From: an uncultured Collinsella sp.
GTDB taxonomy: Bacteria; Actinomycetota; Coriobacteriia; Coriobacteriales; Coriobacteriaceae
Direction of reading: 5' to 3'
DNA: 64,000 nucleotides
NCBI GenBank assembly: GCA_937943045.1
Contig: CALEBN010000006.1
Span: 1 to 64,000, forward strand
The notes beneath the pieces are model-generated. The model saw only the letters and a list, made by a program, of their open reading frames with translations. It had not been told where the DNA came from and did not search any database. The position numbers and the translations under genes were made by a program. Shown here in pieces: positions 33,703-41,723 of the stretch (position 1 is the first letter of the stretch; the number at the start of each line of letters is the position of its first letter).

Positions 33703-34473
33703 TTGGCAAACGATACGAATAACGCGATGGGTGCGAGCGGTGCTGCCGGCGCTGAGACCACGCCGCTCATCGAGTTTCGCGACGTGGTGTTTTCCTATGC
33801 GGGTCATACGGTGGTCGACGGCGTTTCATTGCAGGTGAACCGTGGGGAGCTCGTTGCTCTGCTCGGTCCCAACGGCTGCGGCAAGACGACGATCATGCGC
33901 CTTATCAACGGCCTTGAGCTTGCGGACGCGGGTGCGTACCTGTTCGACGGGCATGCGGTCGATGCGGCATATCTCAAGGATTCCGCGACGGCCCAGCGGT
34001 TCCATCAGCGCGTGGGCTTTGTGTTCCAAAACGCCGATGCGCAGCTCTTTTGTGCCACGGTCGGCGAGGAAGTCGCGTTTGGCCCGGCTCAAATGGGGCT
34101 GCCGGCAGACGAGCTCGAGCGCCGCGTCCGCGATGCCATGGGGCTGTTCCAGGTTGCCGACCTTGCCGACGTCTCTCCCTATCAGCTCTCGGGCGGGCAA
34201 AAGAAGCGCGTTGCGCTGGCTGCGGTGGTGTCGATGAACCCGGATATCCTGGTGCTCGACGAGCCCACCAACGGACTTGACGAGGACTCGTGCGACATCG
34301 TGGTCAACTTTCTACTGGCCTATGTTGCTGCCGGCAAGACGGTCTTGATGAGCACACACCATCAGGATTTGGTGCGGCGCCTGGGTGCCCGCGCCATCTA
34401 TATCGATCGATATCACCATGTGGTCGAGGCGCCGGTGCCGTCGTATGGAACCGAGAGCGGCGCTGCGGAATAG
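33703..34473 (+). CDS. ECF transporter ATP-binding subunit (NikO/CbiO)
   Basis: This 256-residue ABC ATPase powers the metal transporter encoded before it. Walker A is GPNGCGKTT (near 54), the signature is LSGGQKKR (near 162), Walker B is ILVLDEPTNGLDE (near 183) and the switch His is in STHHQD. The TTG start at 33703 is preceded by GGGAAGGG; no ATG nearby fits better. It is the last gene of the three-gene operon. A single ATPase gene implies a homodimer. Confidence 0.92.
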   Translation: MANDTNNAMGASGAAGAETTPLIEFRDVVFSYAGHTVVDGVSLQVNRGELVALLGPNGCGKTTIMRLINGLELADAGAYLFDGHAVDAAYLKDSATAQRFHQRVGFVFQNADAQLFCATVGEEVAFGPAQMGLPADELERRVRDAMGLFQVADLADVSPYQLSGGQKKRVALAAVVSMNPDILVLDEPTNGLDEDSCDIVVNFLLAYVAAGKTVLMSTHHQDLVRRLGARAIYIDRYHHVVEAPVPSYGTESGAAE

Positions 34474-34552
34474 TTGCTGCGTAGAGCGTGCGTAGCCGCC
34501 CGCGCGGCTTTGCCGTGATGGTATAGTTATCCAGGTTTTTATGGGGGTGGCT

Positions 34553-35401
34553 ATGCCAAGCTGGAACATTCATATCGCTCAGACGGAGCGTTTGCTGGAG
34601 CGCACCGGTGCGCTTGCCAATAGCGTGCGCGACCGCAATGCCTTTTTGTTTGGCTGCGTGGTTCCGGATATCTTCGTGGGCTATATGGTCCCTGGCATCG
34701 CTGATCCCATTCCGTATCGCATTACGCACTTTGCAAACCCCGAGCCTATCCCTAAGCCGCGCGAGCACGAGTTCTGGGATACCTATGTGGCGCCGCTGCT
34801 TAAAGGCGCACCCGCGGGCGAACCTGCTGAGGCCACCTCGATTGTCGAGGAACGCGAGCGACTCAATCGGGTGCATTATCCCCAACGTTACAAGGACGCC
34901 GAGCCGGTTGCCGGTCCCGGCGCCTGTGAGTTTTCGCTCGCGCCCGATGACGTGGCGCAGTCGCTGCTCGATCTGACGCTGGGCGTTTGGTCTCACCTTG
35001 TGGCCGATACTGTGTGGAATACCCGCGTGAACCAGTACCTGGAGGCGCACGGCGGCAAACCGTGCGAGGAATTCCGCATTAAAAAGCAAGGCGACTTTGA
35101 CTGGTTTGGCAAGACGCTCAGCATTGTTTCGATTCCGCGCGCGACCGATCGCCTCTATACTGCGGCGACGCGTTTTGGTCAGTATCCCATCCATAAGGAG
35201 TATGTGCTCAAGACCATCGGCGTTATGCACGAGATTGTACGCGAAAACCCCGGCGAGCCCGATCATCCGCCGTATCGCTTGCTAACCGAGGAGTTTTTCG
35301 ATGCAACGTTTACCGAGGTCGTCGAGCTAACCGAGGCGGGTTTTGCCGCCCGTGTCGAATCGCCCGATGTGTCTGCGCTGCCCCTGATTGCTAGCTGCTA
35401 G
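34553..35401 (+). CDS. Zinc-dependent phospholipase C-like protein
   Basis: This 282-residue protein matches the pattern of the zinc-dependent phospholipase C family (PF00882 type): SWNIHIAQ at the very start, FLFGCVVPDIFVGYM near 36-50, ITHF near 63, and WSHLVADTVWN near 146. These His and Asp residues are the family metal ligands. There is no signal peptide, so it is probably cytoplasmic and its true substrate is open. The ATG at 34553 is chosen since GGGGGTGG lies just before it; another ATG four codons earlier would place that site inside the gene. Its stop overlaps the end of the converging minus-strand gene by four bases. Confidence 0.7.
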   Translation: MPSWNIHIAQTERLLERTGALANSVRDRNAFLFGCVVPDIFVGYMVPGIADPIPYRITHFANPEPIPKPREHEFWDTYVAPLLKGAPAGEPAEATSIVEERERLNRVHYPQRYKDAEPVAGPGACEFSLAPDDVAQSLLDLTLGVWSHLVADTVWNTRVNQYLEAHGGKPCEEFRIKKQGDFDWFGKTLSIVSIPRATDRLYTAATRFGQYPIHKEYVLKTIGVMHEIVRENPGEPDHPPYRLLTEEFFDATFTEVVELTEAGFAARVESPDVSALPLIASC

Positions 35402-36471
35402 CTGGCCGGCCCGGCAGTGAATAGCTCAACCCAATCGACAAGTAGCTCTTGCCGCAGGGCATCTTCGGCAGTGCGCTCCTGTTTAGTCTTTGGGGTGTAG
35501 GGAAGCCCAGCCTTTTTATGGATGAGCTCGGCTATGTGGTTGAAGCTCTTCTTCTCCTTGATCTGGTCATAGGTAATTTGGATGACGTCGTAGCCCATGC
35601 TTGTGAGTGCGGTGGCGCGCTCGGCATCGGAGAGGCTCGCGGCTTCGCTGTCGTGGGCGGAGCGGCCTTGGCATTCAAGGATGACGCCCATGCTGTCGGT
35701 GGCGCTTTCGATGAGGATATCGGCGTAGCAGCAGGTTTTGTCATACAGCGAACGCGCGGCTTCGCTGAGCGGGATGCGCGCGTTATTGGTGATGTCGATG
35801 CCCAGACCGCCCTCATCGCGGGGGAGCGAGATGGGAATTGACGTCTGGACTTCAAAGGGCGAGGCGGTCTGTCCTGTCATGCGTTCGGCGGCCCAGCGGA
35901 GCTGCTTAACGCCGCGCAGGCCTGCGGCCTGCTTGGCGAACGCGGCGATATCCGCTGCGGTAAGAAGCGGCGTGCGCTTCCACAAGTTGGTGTCATTGCC
36001 CTTGGTGTCGTTAGCTCGCTCCCAGCCGCAGCTGGGCGGAATGAGCTTAAGCGAAATAGCTTCATCGAGTTGTTGTTGCGTTCGCTCGCAGGGCTTAAAC
36101 ACTGCAAAGGAGCCGCACATCTCGTAGCAAGCCATGAGTAACTGGCTGCGTGAGACCTGCGTGGCAAGGCTGAGCAGCGTGAACTCCGGTGAAGTGACAT
36201 CAAACCCATGCTCAGTCTGCCTAAACGACCCAGGAGGCGGCTCTTGGGTTAGCAGACGGCTATGAAATAGCTTTCCGTTCGCGCGCTGTTTTCTTTCGCC
36301 CACGAATCTCCAAACTGGTGTGCCGAGCAAGTCTTTAAATACTGGTTGTTTTGAGTAGTGTACCAAGCGATGGTCATGGTCGGGCGGCAGGATTGCCGGA
36401 TAGAGTCCCAGTATCTGGGGCGGGATGCGATAGTACTGAAAAGCCGTGGGTCCGCAGGCAAGAAATGACAT
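35398..36471 (-). CDS. AbiEi/DUF559-like protein with PD-(D/E)XK-type core
   Basis: This 357-residue protein shares a plan with the gene at 9821: VTSPEFTLLSLATQVS (near 90), MCGSFAVF, TASPFEVQTSIPISLPRDEGGLG (split as ASPFEVQTSIPISLP and RDEGGLG, near 203-225), and a C-terminal block ADILIESATDSMGVILECQGRSAHD, given in part as ADILIES and VILECQGRSAHD, then YDVIQITYDQI. Here the E-x-Q of the nuclease core is kept, so it may be active. The ending QELLVDWVELF is typical for the DUF559 fold. A 130-bp palindrome lies directly upstream. Such proteins are common as several copies in Coriobacteriia; a role in defence is possible, not shown. Confidence 0.6.
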   Translation of the reverse strand: MSFLACGPTAFQYYRIPPQILGLYPAILPPDHDHRLVHYSKQPVFKDLLGTPVWRFVGERKQRANGKLFHSRLLTQEPPPGSFRQTEHGFDVTSPEFTLLSLATQVSRSQLLMACYEMCGSFAVFKPCERTQQQLDEAISLKLIPPSCGWERANDTKGNDTNLWKRTPLLTAADIAAFAKQAAGLRGVKQLRWAAERMTGQTASPFEVQTSIPISLPRDEGGLGIDITNNARIPLSEAARSLYDKTCCYADILIESATDSMGVILECQGRSAHDSEAASLSDAERATALTSMGYDVIQITYDQIKEKKSFNHIAELIHKKAGLPYTPKTKQERTAEDALRQELLVDWVELFTAGPAS

Positions 36472-36517
36472 AGCGATCCGATCGTTTGAGCGTAGTTTGG
36501 GCTAGAAAAGCTATCGG

Positions 36518-36647
36518 TTTCGGAAGTGCGGGGAAAAAGACAAACAGGCAAAGCACAAGCGGTATTTGAGCCAACTTTATCAGGGGTTTTGTTGAAATAA
36601 AAGGGCTTGTACTCGGAGGTAAGCAATTTTTCCCCGCACTTCCGAAA
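36518..36647. repeat. 130-bp palindromic element with perfect 21-bp arms
   Basis: The arms 36518-36538 and 36627-36647 are perfect inverted copies of 21 bases (TTTCGGAAGTGCGGGGAAAAA outlines one, given by position and core CGGAAGTGCGGGG). The 88 bases between have a weaker inverted pair. It starts 47 bases upstream of the minus-strand nuclease-like gene, so it could hold that gene's promoter and operator or be a MITE. Confidence 0.7.
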
Positions 36648-36827
36648 ACCAGGTCGATCTGACTCTTGCTAAAACGATTTAGCAGTGTCGGTTAAGGTGT
36701 GGGTTTGCCACCGGGCGAACACTTTTAGCGCTTGGGACTTTATTTTATGGGCCTCGAAGGGTGGATTTCGCACTTTTGGTAAAGAAATGAGTGCGTGTTT
36801 TGCTGTGCGCCGGCATTGGCACAGAAA
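36648..36827. other. Gene-free spacer
   Basis: About 180 bases between the palindrome and the pyk terminator. A short plus-strand frame (36685-36888) runs through the terminator and has no ribosome site. I see nothing else to call here. Confidence 0.5.
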
Positions 36828-36861
36828 AAGGGCCCGGAAGGCGAAGCCTTCCGGGCCCTTT
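36828..36861. terminator. Terminator of pyk
   Basis: A 15-bp GC-rich stem (AAGGGCCCGGAAGGC with its complement, 3-base loop) is flanked by A on the left and T on the right. It lies 29 bases after the pyk stop on the minus strand and could stop transcription from both sides. Confidence 0.85.
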
Positions 36862-36889
36862 GCAATGCAAGTGTGTTTGCAAGTGTGAT

Positions 36890-38350
36890 TTAACGCACCT
36901 GAGCGACGTAAGCGACGTTGGTCGAGGAGACCTTGTCCTCGAGCTGGACGCTCATGCGGGGATCGCCAGCGGTGGCGACGGTCAGGTCGCCGGCCTCGAC
37001 GTAGCCGAGCTCCTTAGCGGTCTCGATCGCCTTGACGATCGTGCCGTTGACGGTGCCCTGGGTAATCTCGGCCTGGTGCGGGATAACGCCCCAGTACATG
37101 ATCATCTGCTGGACGGCCCACTCGTGGCGGGAGAACGCGCAGATCGGCATGTTGGGACGGAAGTGCGAGATCAGACGAGCGGTACGACCGGTGGTCGTCG
37201 GCACGGTGATGCACTTGGCGCCAACGGTGGTGGCCATGTTCACAGCGGACATACCCACAACGTTGTTGACAACGCGGGTGCCGTGAGCGTCAGCCGGAAC
37301 CTCGAGCGGAGCGTGGGCCGGGAGGTACTTCTCGGTCTCGAGAGCAATGCTGGCCTGCATCTTGACGGCCTCGACCGGGTACTTACCGGCAGCGGACTCG
37401 CCGGAAAGCATAACGGCGTCGGTGCCGTCGTAGATGGCGTTAGCAACGTCGGCAACCTCGGCGCGCGTCGGGCGCGGGTTCTGCTGCATGGAGTCGAGCA
37501 TCTGCGTAGCGGTGATAACGGGCTTGTAGGCCGCGTTGCACTTGGCGATGATCTCCTTCTGGATGTGGGGAACGAGCTCGGGCTTGATCTCGATGCCCAG
37601 GTCGCCACGGGCAACCATGATGCCATCGGAAGCCTCGAGGATCTCGTCGAAGTTCTCGACGCCCAGGGCGCACTCGATCTTCGGGAAGATCGTCACGTGC
37701 TCGCCGCCGTTCTCGCGGCAAAGCTCGCGGATGCCGCGGACGGACTCGCCGTCACGGATGAAGGAAGCGGCGATGTAGTCGATGTTCTCGGTCAGGCCAA
37801 AGAGGATGTCCTGACGATCGCGCTCGGTGATGGCGGGCAGCGAGATGTTGACGTTGGGCATGTTGACGCCCTTGCGCTCGCCGATCAGGCCGTCGTTCTT
37901 AACGACGCAGGTCATGTCCTGGCCGTCGACGGACTCGACCTCGAGGGCAACCAGGCCGTCATCGATCAGGATGAGGGAGCCCTTCTCGACCTCGGAGGGC
38001 AGAGCCAGGTAGTCGAGGGAGATGTGCTCAGCGGTGCCATGGAAATCCTCGGACGTGGGCTGAGCGGTGACGACGATCTTGTCGCCGGTCTTGACGGCAA
38101 CCTTCTTGCCGTCGACCAAAAGGCCGGTGCGGACCTCGGGGCCCTTGGTGTCGAGCAGGATGCCGACGGGCATGCCGAGCTCCTTGGAAATACGACGGAC
38201 GCGCTCGATGCGACCGTGGTGCTCGTCGTAGGAGCCGTGCGAGAAGTTAAAACGGGCGACGTTCATGCCCGCCTTGATCATCTCGCGGATGGTCTCGTCG
38301 CTATCGCAGGCGGGACCCATGGTGCATACAATCTTAGTGCGCTTGTACAT
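36890..38350 (-). CDS. pyk: Pyruvate kinase
   Basis: This 486-residue enzyme makes pyruvate and ATP from phosphoenolpyruvate and ADP, the last step of glycolysis. Seen motifs are KIVCTMGPACDSDE at the start, NVARFNFSHGSY (near 29), LDTKGPEVRTG (near 66), the active-site region IFPKIECALGVENFDEIL (near 220) with Lys, and MVARGDLGIEI (near 242). The C-terminal allosteric domain is present. A TATAAT box on the minus strand is at 38419-38414. It stands alone. Confidence 0.96.
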   Translation of the reverse strand: MYKRTKIVCTMGPACDSDETIREMIKAGMNVARFNFSHGSYDEHHGRIERVRRISKELGMPVGILLDTKGPEVRTGLLVDGKKVAVKTGDKIVVTAQPTSEDFHGTAEHISLDYLALPSEVEKGSLILIDDGLVALEVESVDGQDMTCVVKNDGLIGERKGVNMPNVNISLPAITERDRQDILFGLTENIDYIAASFIRDGESVRGIRELCRENGGEHVTIFPKIECALGVENFDEILEASDGIMVARGDLGIEIKPELVPHIQKEIIAKCNAAYKPVITATQMLDSMQQNPRPTRAEVADVANAIYDGTDAVMLSGESAAGKYPVEAVKMQASIALETEKYLPAHAPLEVPADAHGTRVVNNVVGMSAVNMATTVGAKCITVPTTTGRTARLISHFRPNMPICAFSRHEWAVQQMIMYWGVIPHQAEITQGTVNGTIVKAIETAKELGYVEAGDLTVATAGDPRMSVQLEDKVSSTNVAYVAQVR

Positions 38351-38728
38351 TCAGACCTCCATCTGACATCGTCTTGCGCTGATAGATAAACCATAAGAAA
38401 TAAAACTGAGTTGATTATAACGAAATGGCGACCGAATACCCCAAAAAATCGACCGTATGCCGAATTAGAAGTTCATTTTTTGCGGAAAAACGGTATATGC
38501 AAAAACTTTACCAACCGTTCTAACCGCTGCTATCTGGGCGATATTTCAATTTGATGATGCGCCGAAGAAAAAACGTTTTATCAATGTTGAGCATCACACG
38601 GCCTGCACCGTTGCTTATGGACCATATTTCCAAATGGATTGTTTTGGCTAGACGCGTTGCTTTGGGGTACCATAGCTCCACTATCAACTGCCGCTCAGCA
38701 CGGCAGCCTTGATGAGCCCTTGCCCTTC
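38351..38728. other. Divergent promoter region of pyk and the P-type ATPase
   Basis: This AT-richer stretch has no gene. On the minus strand TATAAT (38419-38414) is the likely pyk -10. Around 38640-38680 TTGG and TACCAT words could form the plus-strand promoter of the ATPase gene, but they are weak. A small hairpin CTGCCG/CGGCAG lies near 38690-38707, at the start of the likely ATPase leader. Confidence 0.5.
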
Positions 38729-38784
38729 TCCTGGGAATTATGATCGGGCATCAATCTGCTGAGTGGCCCGAATCCCAGGAGGGG
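38729..38784 (+). promoter_or_regulatory. Leader hairpin that hides the ribosome site of the P-type ATPase
   Basis: TCCTGGGA (38729-38736) pairs with TCCCAGGA (38773-38780), and inside it TCGGGC (38744-38749) pairs with GCCCGA (38766-38771). The outer stem overlaps the ribosome-binding site AGGAGGGG (38777-38784) of the ATPase gene at 38792. In the folded form translation would be blocked, so this may be a cis-acting RNA switch. It matches no riboswitch consensus that I can recall. Confidence 0.6.
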
Positions 38785-38791
38785 ACTCTAT

Positions 38792-41473
38792 ATGCAAAAG
38801 GAATACCTGTCCGCCGCGGCGGAGGTGCTCAGCGACCAGGGCGTCGATGAGAACCTCGGCCTGAGCAACGACGAGGCGTCGTCGCGCCTCGCCAAGACAG
38901 GCCCTAACAAGCTCGAGGAAGCCGAGAAGACACCGTTGTGGAAGCGCTTCTTTGAGCAGATGGCCGACCCCATGGTCATCATGCTGATCGTTGCCGCCGT
39001 CATCAGCGCGCTCACGGGCATGGTCAAGGGCGAGCCCGACTTTGCCGATGTCGTCATCATCATGTTCGTCGTTATCGTCAACTCGGTACTGGGCGTGGTC
39101 CAGGAAGCCAAGAGCGAGGAGGCCCTCGAGGCCCTGCAGGAGATGAGCGCGGCGCAGTCCAAGGTGCTGCGCGACGGCAAGCTCGTGCACCTGCCGAGCG
39201 CCGAGCTCGTGCCCGGCGATGTGATCATGCTCGAGGCGGGCGACTCCGTCCCGGCCGACTGCCGCGTGCTCGAGAGCGCCACGATGAAGATCGAGGAGGC
39301 CGCCCTTACCGGCGAGTCCGTGCCCGTCGAGAAGCATGCCAACGTCATTGAGCTCGCCGCCGGCACCGACGACGTGCCGCTCGGCGACCGCAAGAACATG
39401 TGCTACATGGGTTCCACCGTGGTATACGGCCGCGGTCGCGCCGTCGTGGTCGGCACCGGTATGAACACCGAGATGGGCAAGATCGCCGGCGCCCTGGCCG
39501 AGGCCAAGGAAGAGCTCACACCGCTGCAGGTGAAGCTCGCCGAGCTCAGCCGCATCCTTACCATCATGGTTATCGTCATCTGCGTCGTCATCTTTGGCGT
39601 CGACATCATCCGCCACGGCGTGGGTAACGTCCTTACCGACCCGACTGCCTTGCTCGATACCTTTATGGTCGCTGTCTCGCTTGCCGTCGCCGCCATCCCC
39701 GAGGGCCTGGTTGCCGTCGTGACTATCGTGCTTTCGCTCGGCGTGACCAAAATGGCCAAGCGCCAAGCGATTATCCGTAAGCTTTCCGCCGTCGAGACCC
39801 TTGGCTGCACACAGACCATCTGCTCCGACAAGACCGGTACCCTCACCCAGAACAAGATGACCGTCGTCAAGCACGAGCTCGCCGCTCCTGAGGAGAAATT
39901 CCTAGCCGGCATGGCTCTGTGCTCCGACGCCCAGTGGGACGAGGAACTGGGCGAGGCCGTGGGTGAGCCGACTGAGTGCGCGCTCGTCAACGACGCCGGC
40001 AAGGCGGGGCTCACCGGCCTGACCGCCGAGCATCCGCGTGTGGGCGAGGCCCCGTTCGACTCCGGCCGCAAGATGATGTCCGTGGTCGTCGAGACCCTGG
40101 ACGGCGAGTATGAGCAGTACACCAAGGGCGCGCCCGACGTGGTGATCGGCCTGTGCACCCATATCTACGACGGCGACAAGGTCGTTCCGCTGACCGAGGA
40201 GCGTCGCGCCGAGCTCGTGGCCGCCAACAAGGCCATGGCCGACGAGGCCCTGCGCGTGCTGGCGCTGGCAAGCCGCACCTACACCGAGGTCCCGAGCGAC
40301 TGCAGCCCCGCTGCGCTCGAGCACGACCTGGTCTTCTGCGGCCTGTCCGGCATGATTGACCCGGTCCGCCCCGAGGTCGCCGACGCCATCCGCGAGGCGC
40401 ACGACGCCGGTATCCGCACCGTCATGATCACGGGCGACCACATCGACACCGCCGTGGCCATCGCCAAGCAGCTGGGCATCGTCACCGATCGCGGCCAGGC
40501 AATCACGGGCGCCGACCTCGACCGCATGAGCGACGAGGAGCTCGACGCGCACATCGAGGACTACGGCGTGTACGCCCGCGTCCAGCCCGAGCACAAGACC
40601 CGCATCGTCGAGGCTTGGAAGTCGCGCGACCAGATCGTGGCCATGACGGGCGACGGCGTCAACGACGCCCCGTCCATCAAGCGCGCCGACATCGGCGTTG
40701 GCATGGGCATCACCGGTACCGACGTCACCAAGAACGTCGCCGACATGGTGCTTGCCGATGACAACTTCGCCACCATCATCGGTGCCTGCGAAGAGGGCCG
40801 TCGCATCTACGACAACATCCGCAAGGTCATCCAGTTCCTGCTTTCGGCCAATCTTGCCGAGGTGTTCTCGGTGTTTATCGCCACGCTCATCGGCTTTACC
40901 ATCTTCCAGCCGGTGCAGCTGCTGTGGGTGAACCTGGTCACCGACTGTTTCCCCGCGCTCGCGCTGGGCATGGAGGATGCCGAGGGCGACATCATGAAGC
41001 GCAAGCCGCGCAACGCCAAGGACGGCGTCTTTGCCGGACATATGGGTCTGGACTGCGTGGTCCAGGGCCTAATCATCACCGTGCTGGTGCTGGCGAGCTT
41101 CTTTGTGGGCGTGTACTTTGACATGGGCTACATCCACATCGCCGATATGATCGCCGGCAATGCCGACGAGGAAGGCGTGATGATGGCGTTCATCACGCTC
41201 AACATGGTTGAGATTTTCCACTGCTTCAATATGCGCAGCCGTCGTGCGTCGCTGTTTACCATGAAGAAGCAGAACAAGTGGCTGTGGGCTTCCGCCGCGC
41301 TGGCACTGGTGCTGACGGTGATCGTGACCGTGCAGCCGACGCTTGCCGAGATGTTCTTTGGCCCTGTGACGCTTGAGCTCAAGGGCGTTCTTGCCGCGCT
41401 GGGCCTGGCCTTCCTGATCATCCCGCTGATGGAGATCTACAAGGCGATCATGCGCGCGGTCGAAAAAGAGTAA
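38792..41473 (+). CDS. P2A-type (calcium-type) cation-transporting P-ATPase
   Basis: This 893-residue pump has the SERCA/PMR1 layout: an N-terminal cation-ATPase domain, TGES in the actuator (near 173), PEGL in the fourth membrane helix (AAIPEGLVAVVTI, near 304), the phosphorylation site SDKTGTLTQNK (Asp near 347), and MTGDGVNDAPSIK (near 617), followed by six C-terminal helices. PEGL and NxxTD-type residues later point to calcium, possibly manganese, as the ion exported. AGGAGGGG before the ATG is part of a leader hairpin. The gene is monocistronic. Confidence 0.93.
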   Translation: MQKEYLSAAAEVLSDQGVDENLGLSNDEASSRLAKTGPNKLEEAEKTPLWKRFFEQMADPMVIMLIVAAVISALTGMVKGEPDFADVVIIMFVVIVNSVLGVVQEAKSEEALEALQEMSAAQSKVLRDGKLVHLPSAELVPGDVIMLEAGDSVPADCRVLESATMKIEEAALTGESVPVEKHANVIELAAGTDDVPLGDRKNMCYMGSTVVYGRGRAVVVGTGMNTEMGKIAGALAEAKEELTPLQVKLAELSRILTIMVIVICVVIFGVDIIRHGVGNVLTDPTALLDTFMVAVSLAVAAIPEGLVAVVTIVLSLGVTKMAKRQAIIRKLSAVETLGCTQTICSDKTGTLTQNKMTVVKHELAAPEEKFLAGMALCSDAQWDEELGEAVGEPTECALVNDAGKAGLTGLTAEHPRVGEAPFDSGRKMMSVVVETLDGEYEQYTKGAPDVVIGLCTHIYDGDKVVPLTEERRAELVAANKAMADEALRVLALASRTYTEVPSDCSPAALEHDLVFCGLSGMIDPVRPEVADAIREAHDAGIRTVMITGDHIDTAVAIAKQLGIVTDRGQAITGADLDRMSDEELDAHIEDYGVYARVQPEHKTRIVEAWKSRDQIVAMTGDGVNDAPSIKRADIGVGMGITGTDVTKNVADMVLADDNFATIIGACEEGRRIYDNIRKVIQFLLSANLAEVFSVFIATLIGFTIFQPVQLLWVNLVTDCFPALALGMEDAEGDIMKRKPRNAKDGVFAGHMGLDCVVQGLIITVLVLASFFVGVYFDMGYIHIADMIAGNADEEGVMMAFITLNMVEIFHCFNMRSRRASLFTMKKQNKWLWASAALALVLTVIVTVQPTLAEMFFGPVTLELKGVLAALGLAFLIIPLMEIYKAIMRAVEKE

Positions 41474-41483
41474 CGTTCCTGTC

Positions 41484-41579
41484 CGGGCCCGACCGCCTGC
41501 GGGGTTTCCACGGGCACGTCCTCGCCGCTTTGCGGCTGCGGGATGTGCCCTTAGGAAACCCCTCCCGGCGGGCGGGCCC
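41484..41579. repeat. 96-bp GC-rich imperfect palindrome (REP-like)
   Basis: CGGGCCCG at 41484-41491 is matched by CGGGCCC at 41573-41579, and inside it further inverted pieces follow (GGGGTTTCC with GGAAACCCC, GGGCAC with GTGCCC, GCCGC with GCGGC at the centre). It begins 11 bases after the ATPase stop. It may act as a transcript-end hairpin or be a dispersed intergenic palindrome. Confidence 0.65.
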
Positions 41580-41639
41580 TGCGGTGTCCTTGCTGCTTTT
41601 CTCCCGCGCGGATGAAAAAGGGCTGAGGGAAAGTGTGTG

Positions 41640-41675
41640 AGTCGGTCGAGCAGTTGCTCGACCGACTCTTTTTTA
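41640..41675 (+). terminator. Terminator after the P-type ATPase
   Basis: A perfect 13-bp stem (AGTCGGTCGAGCA with its complement, 2-base loop as drawn) is followed by seven T. It separates the ATPase from rsgA. Confidence 0.88.
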
Positions 41676-41723
41676 TGGGTAAAATACCTGCTCAGTTGTG
41701 ATTTTGGGTGCTGGGAGGCGTTT

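Noticed and set aside
36791..38389. Long plus-strand open frame opposite pyk
   Set aside because: Product is Asp/Gly/Val/Leu-rich with no domain; pyk on the minus strand is unambiguous and the frame runs through its terminator.
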